Part shown: positions 8,949 through 17,757 of the stretch, piece after piece
How the letters are laid out: each line of letters starts with the position of its first letter
Numbering within the stretch: position 1 is the first letter of the stretch
Assembly: GCA_963731035.1 (NCBI GenBank)
Contig: CAVSUY010000003.1
Location: 62,001-126,000, forward strand
DNA length: 64,000 nt
Direction of reading: 5' to 3'
Source: JAANXG01 sp963731035
Lineage (GTDB): Bacteria; Pseudomonadota; Gammaproteobacteria; Arenicellales; JAANXG01
Position numbers and translations under genes: made by a program
The notes under the pieces: model-generated
Database searches by the model: none
Seen by the model: only the letters and a program-made list of their open reading frames with translations
What the model was told of the DNA's origin: nothing

Positions 8949-9413
8949 CTAACTGGTTTCCATTTCCTTCAGTGTGGAAAAGACCTCGTCTTTGTCTTTT
9001 GCCCGCAGCAGTCTGTCCCTGGTGCGGGCGTCACTGAGGAGTTCCGCGAGCTGCGCCAGTATCTGCAAATGGGTCTCGGTGGCGTCCTCGGGAACCAGGA
9101 GCCCCACCACGATCTGCACGTCCTGGCGGTCCGGGGCCTGGTAATCCAGGGGTTCGGCGAGCACGGCGAAGGCGACTATGGCGTCGTCGATGTCGCCCAG
9201 TCGTCCGTGGGGAAGCGCCACGCCGTGGCCCACCCCCGTGCTGCCCAGCCGCTCGCGCTCGAGGAGAACCCGGAATATCGCCTGCTCGCTCACCGCGGTC
9301 TCCCGGGCGAGCATGGCGGCGATATGTTCCATCAGCCGTTTCTTGCTGGTGACCTGGCACCCGAGGTCGATTCTGGCAGGGCTGAGAAGATCAGCGATGC
9401 GTACTGACTGCAT
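8949..9413 (-). CDS. ptsN: PTS IIA-like nitrogen-regulatory protein PtsN
   Basis: A 154-residue EIIA-Ntr protein, the terminal phosphate acceptor of the nitrogen PTS. In other Proteobacteria it regulates K+ transport and sigma-54-linked functions. The phosphorylated histidine is His69 in GVGHGVALPHGRL. It sits in the conserved rpoN-hpf-ptsN order, about 105 bases after hpf. Confidence 0.94.
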   Translation of the reverse strand: MQSVRIADLLSPARIDLGCQVTSKKRLMEHIAAMLARETAVSEQAIFRVLLERERLGSTGVGHGVALPHGRLGDIDDAIVAFAVLAEPLDYQAPDRQDVQIVVGLLVPEDATETHLQILAQLAELLSDARTRDRLLRAKDKDEVFSTLKEMETS

Positions 9414-9519
9414 ATGGTCGTCTATCTAGTTATGTGGTCTATTGTAGCCGTACACTAAGGCCGCTGAACGCGGCCCGGTGACGCGGGGCATGCGTCAGAC
9501 AGCCCCTTTCAGCAGCCGC

Positions 9520-9843
9520 TCAGGCGGGCTGATTCTTCGCCGCGCCCTCGTTTTTGTGATGGTTGGAGTTCTTTCCCTTCTGTTTTCTCACCTGGTTGTC
9601 CAGCTTGTCTACCATGGCGTCGATAGCCGCGTACATGTCGTCGGCCTCCGCGTTGGCGTGCATGGTGGAGCCTTTCGTGCTTATGGTTACCTCGGCGCAG
9701 TGTCGCATCTTTTCCACGTGCAGCACCACATTCGAAGTTGAAACGTTGTCGAAATGCCGTTCTATGCGCTCCATTTTAGATTTGACATATTCCTTCAGGG
9801 CCGGAGTGACATCCATGTGTTGTCCGCTGATGATGGTTTGCAT
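9520..9843 (-). CDS. hpf: Ribosome hibernation promoting factor HPF, short form
   Basis: Binds the 30S decoding site in stationary phase and helps form inactive ribosome dimers. I place the start at the ATG at 9843 (MQTIISGQHMDVTPALKEYV). It has a GAGG ribosome-binding site 8 bases upstream and matches the usual family N-terminus; an in-frame start at 9876 would overlap the rpoN stop. The 107-residue product has the beta-alpha-beta core and a short Lys/Asn-rich tail but no C-terminal dimerisation domain, so it is a short HPF. Confidence 0.92.
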   Translation of the reverse strand: MQTIISGQHMDVTPALKEYVKSKMERIERHFDNVSTSNVVLHVEKMRHCAEVTISTKGSTMHANAEADDMYAAIDAMVDKLDNQVRKQKGKNSNHHKNEGAAKNQPA

Positions 9844-9872
9844 GTGACGACCTCGCTGGTCTCTGTGTGTAT

Positions 9873-11300
9873 TCACAAGGATTTCCGCCGACTGGACGGC
9901 GGAATATTCAATCCTTCCCGGTACTTGGCGACTGTCCTGCGGGCGACATTGATCCCGTCCTGGTTGAGTAGCTGTGTAAGCTTGCTGTCGCTATAGGGCT
10001 TGTCCGACGGCTCCTCGTTTATCAGCTTGCGGATGCGCCACTGAATCGCCGTGGACGACGTGACGTCTCCGCTACTGGTGCTCAAACCCGCGGAGAAGAA
10101 GTACTTGAGCTCGAATACGCCCCGCGGCGTCAGCATGTACTTATTGGTAGTGGCGCGGGAAATGGTCGATTCGTGCAGGTCCAGAGCATTGGAGATGTCG
10201 TTGAGGACCATGGGTTTCATCGCCGTCTCTCCCTGCTCCAGGAATTCCTGCTGCCGCTTGACGATCGCCGTCGCCACGCGGAGAAGGGTGTCATTCCGGT
10301 TTTCCAGGCTCTTCACGAACCAGCGCGCCTCCTGCAGCTGGTTCTGGATGTACTGGTGGTCCGTGGCGCGCCGGTCCTTCGCGATTTCGCTGTACAACTC
10401 GTTGACGCGAATGCGCGGCAGCGCTTCCGGATTAAGCTCGATTCTCCACCCGTTGTGGTCCTGGCTCACGAGTATGTCGGGAATGACGTAGTCGGGGGTG
10501 CTGGATGCTATCGACGTGCCGGGACGAGGGTTGAGCCCCTGAATCAGGTCGATGGCCTTTCGGATCTGGCTCTCGCTGCTGTTGGTGCGCTTTCTAAGCT
10601 GAGCGAGATCCCTCGTTCCGAGACACTCGAGGTGATCCTCGACGATACGCCGGGCCAGGCCCAGGCTCTCGGTCTTCGAGTCCAGCTGGTGCAGTTGGAC
10701 ACAGAGACATTCCTGCAGGCTGCGCGCACCGACGCCGACCGGGTCGTAGTTCTGAATCTGATGCAGCACCGCTTCGATCTCGTCGATATCGGCCTGGGCG
10801 TCGATGGATTGTCCGATCTCCTCCAGATCGCAGGTCAGATAGCCGTCGTCGTTGATGGAATCTATGATGGCGGCGGCGATTTCCTGGTCCGTTTGCGAGA
10901 ACGGCGTCAGGCTCATCTGCTCGGTCAGATGGTCCTTGAGCGACGGCGGAGTGCTGTTGCGCTGGTCGATATCGAAGGCGGCAGCGTCATGGGACCGCGG
11001 CGCCGCATGCAGATACAAGGGCTCGGCTCCGTAGATCTCGCGCTCGTCCCCGTTGGCGTCGTATTCGTTGGCTTCGTACTCCGTACCGTTGGCATCGTCT
11101 GAATCCTTGGATGCGGTCGCGGTGTCTTCGGCATCGCCGGGGAAATCATCATCCTCCTCCAGCAGCGGGTTTTGTTCCAAGACTTCCTGCATCTCTTGGC
11201 GGAGGTCCACGGAAGACAGCTGCAGCAGTCTGATGGCTTGCTGCAACTGCGGCGTCAACGCAAGCCTCTGCCCCAGTTTGAGCTCTAGGGACTGTCTCAT
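9873..11300 (-). CDS. rpoN: RNA polymerase sigma-54 factor RpoN
   Basis: A 475-residue sigma-54. It has the Gln/Leu-rich activator-contact region I (residues 1-50), a very acidic Asp/Glu-rich linker (about 50-110), the core-binding domain, the helix-turn-helix, and at the C-terminus the RpoN box ARRTVAKYRE near residue 458, which reads the -24 promoter element. It follows lptB by 118 bases, the standard gammaproteobacterial order. It directs transcription of genes activated by AAA+ enhancer proteins, none of which is in the window. Confidence 0.96.
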   Translation of the reverse strand: MRQSLELKLGQRLALTPQLQQAIRLLQLSSVDLRQEMQEVLEQNPLLEEDDDFPGDAEDTATASKDSDDANGTEYEANEYDANGDEREIYGAEPLYLHAAPRSHDAAAFDIDQRNSTPPSLKDHLTEQMSLTPFSQTDQEIAAAIIDSINDDGYLTCDLEEIGQSIDAQADIDEIEAVLHQIQNYDPVGVGARSLQECLCVQLHQLDSKTESLGLARRIVEDHLECLGTRDLAQLRKRTNSSESQIRKAIDLIQGLNPRPGTSIASSTPDYVIPDILVSQDHNGWRIELNPEALPRIRVNELYSEIAKDRRATDHQYIQNQLQEARWFVKSLENRNDTLLRVATAIVKRQQEFLEQGETAMKPMVLNDISNALDLHESTISRATTNKYMLTPRGVFELKYFFSAGLSTSSGDVTSSTAIQWRIRKLINEEPSDKPYSDSKLTQLLNQDGINVARRTVAKYREGLNIPPSSRRKSL

Positions 11301-11418
11301 GAGTGGCCGTGTGTCATGAAATCGCCACGCCTGCAGTTACCTCGACGCAAAGCCCGGCTCCAAGTGGAAGTCAACGAAGAATGAACGCACCCTTTCCGTA
11401 TTCATTCTAGCAGACAAA

Positions 11419-12144
11419 TCAGAGGCGAAAATTCTCTCCGAGATAGACCTGACGAACGTCCGGATTCACCACGATTTCCTGGGGCGTGCCTGACGCAAAA
11501 ACGCGACCCTCTGTCAGGATGTAGGCACGATCGCATATTCCCAAGGTTTCCTGCACATTGTGATCGGTAATGAGGACGCCGATGCCCTGGTCTCGCAGGA
11601 AAGCGATAATGTTCTGGATATCGCCGACGGAAATGGGATCAATTCCGGCAAAGGGTTCATCCAGCAGGATGAAATGTGGATTGATGGATAGCGCACGCGC
11701 GATTTCGACCCGGCGTCGTTCCCCGCCGGACAGGCTGATGCCCAGCGACTTGCGCTTGTGCGAGATTCCGAACGCTTCCAGCAGCTCGGATACGCGGTGC
11801 CTGATTTCTTCGCGGTCCAGCTCGGGCTGCGCCTCCAGTACTGCGGTGATATTGTCCTCGACGCTGAGCCTGCGAAACACCGAAGGTTCCTGGGGAAGGT
11901 AGCCGATCCCGAGGCGGGCGCGCTCGTGCATCGGCAAGTCCGATATCCGGTAATCGTCCAGGTAGATTTCACCGCTGTCGCGGCGAATCAAGCCCACGAT
12001 CATGTAGAAGCAGGTGGTTTTTCCGGCGCCGTTCGGCCCCAACAGGCCGACGACTTCGCTGCTGCTGACCTGCACGTTCACGTGATCGACCACCTGCAGA
12101 CCCTTGTATTCCTTGCAAAGGTCCGTCGTCCCCAGAGTGCTCAT
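11419..12144 (-). CDS. lptB: LPS export ABC transporter ATPase LptB
   Basis: The 241-residue ATPase of the LptB2FG complex, which pulls LPS out of the inner membrane and pushes it along the LptC-LptA bridge. Walker A is GPNGAGKTT (residues 35-43), the signature is LSGGERRRVEIARAL, Walker B is FILLDEPFAGIDP and the switch histidine is in LITDHNVQETL. The start codon overlaps the lptA stop by 4 bases, so translation is probably coupled. Confidence 0.96.
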   Translation of the reverse strand: MSTLGTTDLCKEYKGLQVVDHVNVQVSSSEVVGLLGPNGAGKTTCFYMIVGLIRRDSGEIYLDDYRISDLPMHERARLGIGYLPQEPSVFRRLSVEDNITAVLEAQPELDREEIRHRVSELLEAFGISHKRKSLGISLSGGERRRVEIARALSINPHFILLDEPFAGIDPISVGDIQNIIAFLRDQGIGVLITDHNVQETLGICDRAYILTEGRVFASGTPQEIVVNPDVRQVYLGENFRL

Positions 12145-12839
12145 TCCTTCTTCTTTTTGTGCTTCTTGGTTTTCTCGCCGGTCGCTTCCTTCGCTGCGCT
12201 GCCTCCGGACGAGGTTCCCGCGCCCGCAGCCGACGATCCATCGGTCCCCGAGCCGCCGCTGCCGGACGCACCGCCGGCACCCGGCTGGTCTTGCGGAAGG
12301 ATGGTCACGTGGGCACGTTTGGGCTTCTTCTCCTCCTTCTGCGTCGTCGTCTTGTCCCCGCCTTCCGCCTTCTTTTGCTGACGCTCCGACTGCACGGTCA
12401 TCTTATCGGTGTCCATGTGGTAGACGATCTGTTTGCCCTGGGCGGTGTTCCCGGCTTGTTTCATCAAGGCGTCCTCGATCAGGGTCAGGGTGTTTTTGGT
12501 CTCGTTCAGCACGATGGTGTCCCCCTCGCCGTAAACGTCCGCGTCCTTGCCATCCGGGCGCTGCTTGAAGGTAGCCGGCGTGCCCCAGGAAGTGGCGGTC
12601 TGAATTTCCTGGCCGGAGTCGTCGTACTGCACCACGATCTTGTCACCTGTGATTTTCAAGGTGCCCTGAACCACCACCACGTTGCCCTTGTAGGTCCTCG
12701 TGCCGGTGCGAAAGTCGAACTCCACCTCGTCGGCGTCGATGGTGGCCGGCTTGCTGCGGTCTGACGTGAGCGCGTTCACGGGCAGTGCGTTCAGCCCCAG
12801 ATACAGAGCCACGGCGAGCATCGAGAACCGCATGTACAT
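12141..12839 (-). CDS. lptA: LPS export periplasmic bridge protein LptA, with a long tail
   Basis: Periplasmic beta-jellyroll protein that polymerises into the bridge carrying LPS from LptC to LptD. It has a signal peptide ending LPVNA, then a normal OstA/LptA domain (IDADEVEFDFRTGTRTYKGNVVV onwards). About 85 extra residues follow: a Lys/Glu-rich part, a Gly/Ser-rich part and a lysine-rich end, which ordinary LptA proteins lack. Several starts are possible (12866 GTG, 12854, 12839, 12833). I chose 12839 because it falls 1 base after the lptC stop. The reading frame of the tail is open and overlaps the lptB start, so the tail is not a frameshift artefact. Confidence 0.9.
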   Translation of the reverse strand: MYMRFSMLAVALYLGLNALPVNALTSDRSKPATIDADEVEFDFRTGTRTYKGNVVVVQGTLKITGDKIVVQYDDSGQEIQTATSWGTPATFKQRPDGKDADVYGEGDTIVLNETKNTLTLIEDALMKQAGNTAQGKQIVYHMDTDKMTVQSERQQKKAEGGDKTTTQKEEKKPKRAHVTILPQDQPGAGGASGSGGSGTDGSSAAGAGTSSGGSAAKEATGEKTKKHKKKKE

Positions 12840-12840
12840 T

Positions 12841-13314
12841 TCACGAAGTACCATTTTTCTTTTCACGATCGAGAAAGATGCGCAGCTTGTCCGTGGTTAG
12901 CACGCCGCCACCATTGTTCTCGGCGGTGCTGCCCGCCGGCGCCTGCCCCTGGATGACGCGCACGTTGCCGGTAAGAAGTATCTCGTTGCCATTGGACGAC
13001 ATCCAGCCGGACTCCGAATAGGTGTGGCGCGGCGCCACGCCGGGCTTGTACTGAATGATGTGCGGGGTGTCCAGCAGGGCGGTATCGTCGTCCGGGTAGT
13101 GCACCATGCGTTCGGCCTCGATGATGTACTTGCGCCGGCCCTCCTTGTCCATGCCGACGGCGGTGAAGTTTTCCATGTAGTAGTCCGGATCATGGCGCTC
13201 GTTTCCAGTGAACTTCTTCACCGGTTGCTCGATGAAACCGAACTGTAGCCACACGCTGAGCAGACCCAGGCACGCGAACACGCTGATGTAGATGATCTTT
13301 TCGAGAAACTTCAT
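12841..13314 (-). CDS. lptC: LPS export protein LptC
   Basis: A 157-residue inner-membrane-anchored periplasmic protein that takes LPS from LptBFG and passes it to LptA. It has a single N-terminal membrane helix (residues 5-22) and then the LptC beta-jellyroll. Length and position between kdsC and lptA are normal. Its start overlaps the kdsC stop by 4 bases. Confidence 0.92.
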   Translation of the reverse strand: MKFLEKIIYISVFACLGLLSVWLQFGFIEQPVKKFTGNERHDPDYYMENFTAVGMDKEGRRKYIIEAERMVHYPDDDTALLDTPHIIQYKPGVAPRHTYSESGWMSSNGNEILLTGNVRVIQGQAPAGSTAENNGGGVLTTDKLRIFLDREKKNGTS

Positions 13315-13883
13315 GGCGTCATCGAAAACTTCATGTGCTGGTCGATGATATCGTCAAACTTCCGTTGTGCATACAGGACCGCGTCGCACACTTCGCGCGC
13401 CGCGCCGCGGCCGCCGGCCGACGGGGTGACCCAATGGGCGACATGGCGTACGGCATGGTGGGCGTCGGCCACGGCAATGCCGAGGCCACACCGCAACATG
13501 ACCGGGATGTCGACCAGATCGTCGCCGACGTAGCAGCATCGCGCCTGGTCCAGCCCACATCTGCCCGCCAGCGAATGAAACGCCCGGACCTTGTCCTCTA
13601 CACCGGTCTCCAGGTAGCGGATACCGAGTTCCCCGGCGCGGGCGGTCAACGCGGGTGAGCTGCGGGCGCTGATGACGGCGACCTCGAGGCCGGACTCACG
13701 CAACAGCTTGATGCCCTGGCCGTCGCGCACATGAAATTGTTTGTATTCCTCTCCGCCGGGTCCGTAGACCAACGAGCCGTCCGTGAGGACGCCGTCAACG
13801 TCGAAGATGACGAGCGATACCGCTTTCGCCTTGTCGGCGACGTCGTCGGGAATGGCGAAAGGCAGCGGCCATACGCCGGACAT
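13311..13883 (-). CDS. kdsC: 3-deoxy-manno-octulosonate-8-phosphatase KdsC
   Basis: Removes the phosphate from Kdo-8-phosphate, giving Kdo for the inner core of LPS. It is a HAD phosphatase with no cap domain. Motif I is IFDVDGVLTDG (around residues 26-36), and CYVGDDLVDIPVM carries the Mg-binding aspartates of motif IV. I start at the ATG at 13883, which overlaps the kdsD stop codon as TGATG; an in-frame TTG lies one codon upstream. 190 residues, normal for the family. Confidence 0.94.
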   Translation of the reverse strand: MSGVWPLPFAIPDDVADKAKAVSLVIFDVDGVLTDGSLVYGPGGEEYKQFHVRDGQGIKLLRESGLEVAVISARSSPALTARAGELGIRYLETGVEDKVRAFHSLAGRCGLDQARCCYVGDDLVDIPVMLRCGLGIAVADAHHAVRHVAHWVTPSAGGRGAAREVCDAVLYAQRKFDDIIDQHMKFSMTP

Positions 13884-14884
13884 CAAACAACGCCCGCCCG
13901 CAGCAGGTCGTGCATATTCAAGGCGCCCTCGACGCGCCGGTCGGTGGATACGACGAATATGCCGTTGATCGACCTCGTTCTCATCAAGGTCACCACTTCG
14001 GCAGCCAGCATATCGCCGTTGACGGTGACTGGATCGCCGGTCATGACATCGTGAATCGGACAGCGATTCAGGTCGACCGGGATATTGAGAGCCCGGCGCA
14101 GGTCGCCGTCGGTGAATACCCCCACCAGGCGCCCCCCTGCGTCGACGACCCCGGTCATTCCCAGGTGCTTGCTGCTCATCTCCAGCAACGCGTCACGGAC
14201 CACGGCGTCCTCGCGGACCAGCGGAATGTCGGTGCCACCGTGCATGATGTCCCTCACGTACAGCAGCAGGCGACGGCCCAGCACGCCGCCGGGATGCGAA
14301 CGTGCGTAGTCTTCGGCCGTGAGTCCACGCGACTGGAATATCGCTACTGCCAAGGCGTCGCCCATGGCCAGGGTCGCAGTGGTGCTGGTGGTTGGCGCCA
14401 GATTCAGGGGGCAGGCTTCCTTGCTCACGCTCACGTCGAGAAGAACGTCGGACTGCCTGGCCAGCGTCGATGCGGGACTCCCGCACAGGGCCACCAGCTT
14501 CACCCCCATCCGCTTGATGATTGGCAGTATCGTCAGGATCTCCGGCGTCTCGCCGGAATTGGACGCGGCAATGACCAGGTCCGCGGGGGTAATCATGCCG
14601 AGATCGCCGTGGCTGGCCTCGCCGGGATGCACGAAAAACGCCGGGGTTCCGGTGCTGGCGAGGGTGGAAGCCACCTTTCCCGCAATGTGCCCGGACTTCC
14701 CGATTCCCACCACCACGACGCGGCCGCGGCAGGTGAGAATCAACCGGCAGGCGCGCTCGAAGCTCCCGTCTATGCGGTCCGCCAGTGCGGCCACCGCCTG
14801 AGACTCCGCCATCACCACCGCGCGGCCGGTCTCTATCAGGGGAGAGGCGGTGACGCTGCCGGGTTTCGAGGATGTGGCGCTCAT
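13883..14884 (-). CDS. kdsD: Arabinose-5-phosphate isomerase KdsD
   Basis: Converts ribulose-5-phosphate to arabinose-5-phosphate, the first committed step to Kdo. A SIS sugar-isomerase domain (VVVGIGKSGHIAGKVASTLASTGTPAFF) is followed by two CBS domains. The start at 14884 gives 333 residues, close to the E. coli length; a longer frame back to 14995 adds an arginine-rich, unlikely N-terminus. The chosen ATG has no Shine-Dalgarno sequence and lies 8 bases after a -10 box, so the mRNA may be leaderless. First gene of the kdsD-kdsC-lptCAB block. Confidence 0.93.
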   Translation of the reverse strand: MSATSSKPGSVTASPLIETGRAVVMAESQAVAALADRIDGSFERACRLILTCRGRVVVVGIGKSGHIAGKVASTLASTGTPAFFVHPGEASHGDLGMITPADLVIAASNSGETPEILTILPIIKRMGVKLVALCGSPASTLARQSDVLLDVSVSKEACPLNLAPTTSTTATLAMGDALAVAIFQSRGLTAEDYARSHPGGVLGRRLLLYVRDIMHGGTDIPLVREDAVVRDALLEMSSKHLGMTGVVDAGGRLVGVFTDGDLRRALNIPVDLNRCPIHDVMTGDPVTVNGDMLAAEVVTLMRTRSINGIFVVSTDRRVEGALNMHDLLRAGVV

Positions 14885-14892
14885 CGGGGGCG

Positions 14893-14920
14893 AGTATAGC
14901 TCAGTGTACCCCGTCACCAA
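14893..14920 (-). promoter_or_regulatory. Sigma-70 promoter for kdsD-kdsC-lptCAB
   Basis: On the minus strand, TTGGTG (14920-14915) and TATACT (14898-14893) are separated by 16 bases. The predicted transcription start falls 0-3 bases before the kdsD ATG. Confidence 0.5.
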
Positions 14921-15053
14921 TATTGACCCATACAGAGCGCGCCTGAGTCGGCAACACAAGGCGCGCTCCCTGCGGGCTTCCCGGAAACGGGTCAATGCTA
15001 GTGGCGGGGTGCACCAGCACCGCTGCCGGGGAAGCGGTGCGGCCGGCAGGCCC

Positions 15054-16025
15054 TCAGGCCGGTGCCGAGAGCGCGAGGAAGGCGAGGTAGGCCGCGTAGA
15101 GGCAAAGAAATATCGCGCCGTGTACGCGGTTAATGCTTCTGCGGCTCCAGGCCAGCACCGCGAACACCATGTAAATCCCTATCATGACCGGCCAGTCCCG
15201 GTATACCGCCGCCGCATCCACAGTGGACGGATCGATCGTGCCGGCGACCCCCACGACCCCCAACATGTTGAAGGTATTGGAGCCCAGGATATTGCCGATG
15301 GCGATATCGGGTTCATTCTTGCGGGCGCTGGCCAGGGCCGCAGCTGCTTCCGGGAGGCTGGTTCCCACGGCGACCACGGTCAGACCGATCACGAGATCGC
15401 TGACGTGGAACGCCTCGGCGATACGCACCGCCCCTTCCACCAGCACCCTCGAGCTGAGCAGGAGGACCACCAGCCCGACGATCGTCCAAACCAGCGCGCG
15501 GCCGATCGATTGCCCGGCCGGAATGGCCTGCTCCAGCTCTATGCTGTACCGGTCCCAGCGCCCTCTGTGCCCGCGGAAGACCAGTGCGGTGAGGAACAAG
15601 GCCAGGAAACAGATCAGCAGCAGCCCTTCCACCCGGCTGATCTCGAGGTCATACAGGACAACACCTGTCACCAGCATCGCTACCAGGCACAGAGGAATCT
15701 CCTGCCGCAGGATCCGCGAATGGATGGTTAGCGGTGCCGCCAGGGCGGCCAATCCGAGCACCAGCGCCACGTTGGCGATGTTCGATCCCAGGGCGTTGCC
15801 CACTGCCAGGCCGGAGTCGCCCTGCCAGGCGGCGTTGGCGGAAACCAGCAGCTCGGGCGCGGAGGTGCCGAAGCCCACGATCACGATGCCCACCATCAGC
15901 ACGGAGACCCCCAGCGACCGCGCCAGGGCCGTCGATCCCGCGACGAATCGGTCGGCGCTCCACGCCAGGCCGATGAAACCCGCTATGACGTATATAGAAG
16001 GTATGGCGAGGGAACCGTTCAGCAC
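15054..16025 (-). CDS. Ca2+/Na+ (or Ca2+/H+) exchanger, CaCA family
   Basis: A 323-residue inner-membrane antiporter of the YrbG type. It has about ten helices in two inverted halves, each with an alpha-repeat: VGFGTSAPELLVSANAAWQGDSGLAVGNALGSNIANV in the first half and AVGTSLPEAAAALASARKNEPDIAIGNILGSNTFNM in the second. These contain the acidic and Asn/Ser residues that bind the cation. The start is a GTG at 16025. It lies upstream of kdsD and divergent from mlaF, the yrbG-kdsD / mla arrangement known in E. coli. Confidence 0.9.
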   Translation of the reverse strand: MLNGSLAIPSIYVIAGFIGLAWSADRFVAGSTALARSLGVSVLMVGIVIVGFGTSAPELLVSANAAWQGDSGLAVGNALGSNIANVALVLGLAALAAPLTIHSRILRQEIPLCLVAMLVTGVVLYDLEISRVEGLLLICFLALFLTALVFRGHRGRWDRYSIELEQAIPAGQSIGRALVWTIVGLVVLLLSSRVLVEGAVRIAEAFHVSDLVIGLTVVAVGTSLPEAAAALASARKNEPDIAIGNILGSNTFNMLGVVGVAGTIDPSTVDAAAVYRDWPVMIGIYMVFAVLAWSRRSINRVHGAIFLCLYAAYLAFLALSAPA

Positions 16026-16176
16026 GTGTTCAGTCCCGGCCGTCTAGAGTGCATCATCGTGAGCAACCATAGAAAAATCCACCAATCAGCCACCATTTCC
16101 TGCACCCGGACCGGCGGCGCTTTGATAGAATCGCGGCTCTTTTGCGGCAGCGACTGCCGATCCTCCCGGATCATCC

Positions 16177-16980
16177 ATGACCGAACCCCTGCTTGAAATC
16201 AAAGACGTCCACTTTTCCTTCGGTGAGAACGAGATATACCGGGGACTGAATCTGCAGGTCCGCAGGGGCCAGGTGGCGGCCATTATCGGCCCCAGCGGCT
16301 GCGGGAAATCCACTTTGTTGAACTTTGTAGGTGGAAGATTGTATCCGAATTCGGGGTCGGTGATGTGCGACGGTGTCGAGGTTTCCAAGCTGCGGCGCAA
16401 GGCTCTGTTCGAGTTCCGCCGCAAGCTCGGCATGATGTTCCAAACCAGTGCCCTGCTAACCGATTTCTCCGTGTTCGGCAACGTGGCTTTCCCGATCAGG
16501 CAGAACACTGATTTGTCCGAGGTGCTGATCCGGCACTTGGTATTGATGAAGCTGGAGATGGTGGGGCTGCGAGGTGCACGGGACCTGATGCCGGCGGAAC
16601 TTTCCGGCGGCATGGCTCGCCGCGTCGCCCTGGCGCGGGCCATCGCCATGGATCCTATGTTGGTGATGTACGATGAACCGTTTACGGGTCTGGATCCCAT
16701 CTCCATGGGCGTCATCGTCAAGCTCATTCGCGAGGTGAACGATACTTTGGGGATGACCTCCCTGGTGGTGACTCACGACGTGCGCGAGGCTTGCACCATC
16801 GCTGACTACATGTACCTGCTCGGCAATGGCAAGGTCATTGGCGAGGGTACTCCCGACGAGATGTTAAAGTCCGACATTCCAGAAGTGCGTCAGTTCATGA
16901 ACGGACTTCCGGACGGTCCGGTTCGGTATCAGTACCCGGCCCCCGACTACGCGGACGACTTCATGGCGGGCCGGGCATGA
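16177..16980 (+). CDS. mlaF: Phospholipid transport ATPase MlaF
   Basis: The ATPase of the inner-membrane MlaFEDB complex, which moves phospholipids between the membranes to keep outer-membrane asymmetry. In its 267 residues Walker A is GPSGCGKST, the signature is LSGGMARRVALARAI and Walker B is LVMYDEPFTGLDP. It is the first of five genes with overlapping or nearly touching ends. A plausible extended -10 (TGATAGAAT, 16123-16131) lies 45 bases upstream. Confidence 0.95.
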   Translation: MTEPLLEIKDVHFSFGENEIYRGLNLQVRRGQVAAIIGPSGCGKSTLLNFVGGRLYPNSGSVMCDGVEVSKLRRKALFEFRRKLGMMFQTSALLTDFSVFGNVAFPIRQNTDLSEVLIRHLVLMKLEMVGLRGARDLMPAELSGGMARRVALARAIAMDPMLVMYDEPFTGLDPISMGVIVKLIREVNDTLGMTSLVVTHDVREACTIADYMYLLGNGKVIGEGTPDEMLKSDIPEVRQFMNGLPDGPVRYQYPAPDYADDFMAGRA

Positions 16981-17750
16981 ACTCTATCCAGCAGCTCGGC
17001 GCCTGGACCCTGGCCAGTGTCTCGCGCTGGGGCCGAGCGGCCATATTCCTGGGACAGGCCCTGGCCAGCTGTGCCTGGACACTGCGCCGGATCAGCTTGC
17101 TCGTGCACCAGATGTTCTCCGTGGGAGTCCTGACCCTGATGATCATCGTGGTGGCCGGACTGTTCGTTGGCATGGTCCTGGGATTGCAGGGATACAATAC
17201 CCTGGTCGACTTCGGCGCTGAGACCTCGCTGGGGCTGGTGGTGGCTCTGTCCCTGACCAGGGAGTTGGGCCCGGTGTTGACGGCACTGCTGTTCGCCGGC
17301 CGGGCCGGCTCCGCACTGACGGCGGAAATCGGCCTGATGAAGGCCACCGAGCAGCTGGCCGCCATGGAAATGATGGCGGTGGACCCGATCAAACGCGTGG
17401 TGGCGCCGCGCTTCCTGGCCGGGGTCATCGCCATGCCCCTGCTGACCGCGATGTTCACCACCGTCGGTATCTACGGCGGCTACCTGGTGGGGGTTTCGCT
17501 GCTGGGCGTGGATAGTGGAACCTACTGGTCCGCCATCCAGGGCGGCGTGGACCTATACTCCGACATATTGAACGGCGTGATCAAGAGCCTGGTATTCGGC
17601 TTCGTGGTTACCTGGATCGCCGTTTTCGAGGGGTACGACGCCAACCCCACATCCGAAGGCGTCAGCCGGGCGACGACGCGAACCGTTGTTAATGCGTCGC
17701 TGTGCGTCCTGGCCCTTGACTTTATTTTGACATCACTAATGTTCGACTGA
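16977..17750 (+). CDS. mlaE: Phospholipid transport permease MlaE
   Basis: A 257-residue permease of the Mla system with five to six hydrophobic helices. It contains the family stretch FGAETSLGLVVALSLTRELGPVLTALLFAGRAGSALTAEIG, which includes the coupling helix. It starts inside the mlaF stop (ATGA overlap) and ends 7 bases before mlaD. Confidence 0.95.
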   Translation: MNSIQQLGAWTLASVSRWGRAAIFLGQALASCAWTLRRISLLVHQMFSVGVLTLMIIVVAGLFVGMVLGLQGYNTLVDFGAETSLGLVVALSLTRELGPVLTALLFAGRAGSALTAEIGLMKATEQLAAMEMMAVDPIKRVVAPRFLAGVIAMPLLTAMFTTVGIYGGYLVGVSLLGVDSGTYWSAIQGGVDLYSDILNGVIKSLVFGFVVTWIAVFEGYDANPTSEGVSRATTRTVVNASLCVLALDFILTSLMFD

Positions 17751-17757
17751 TGCGCTC

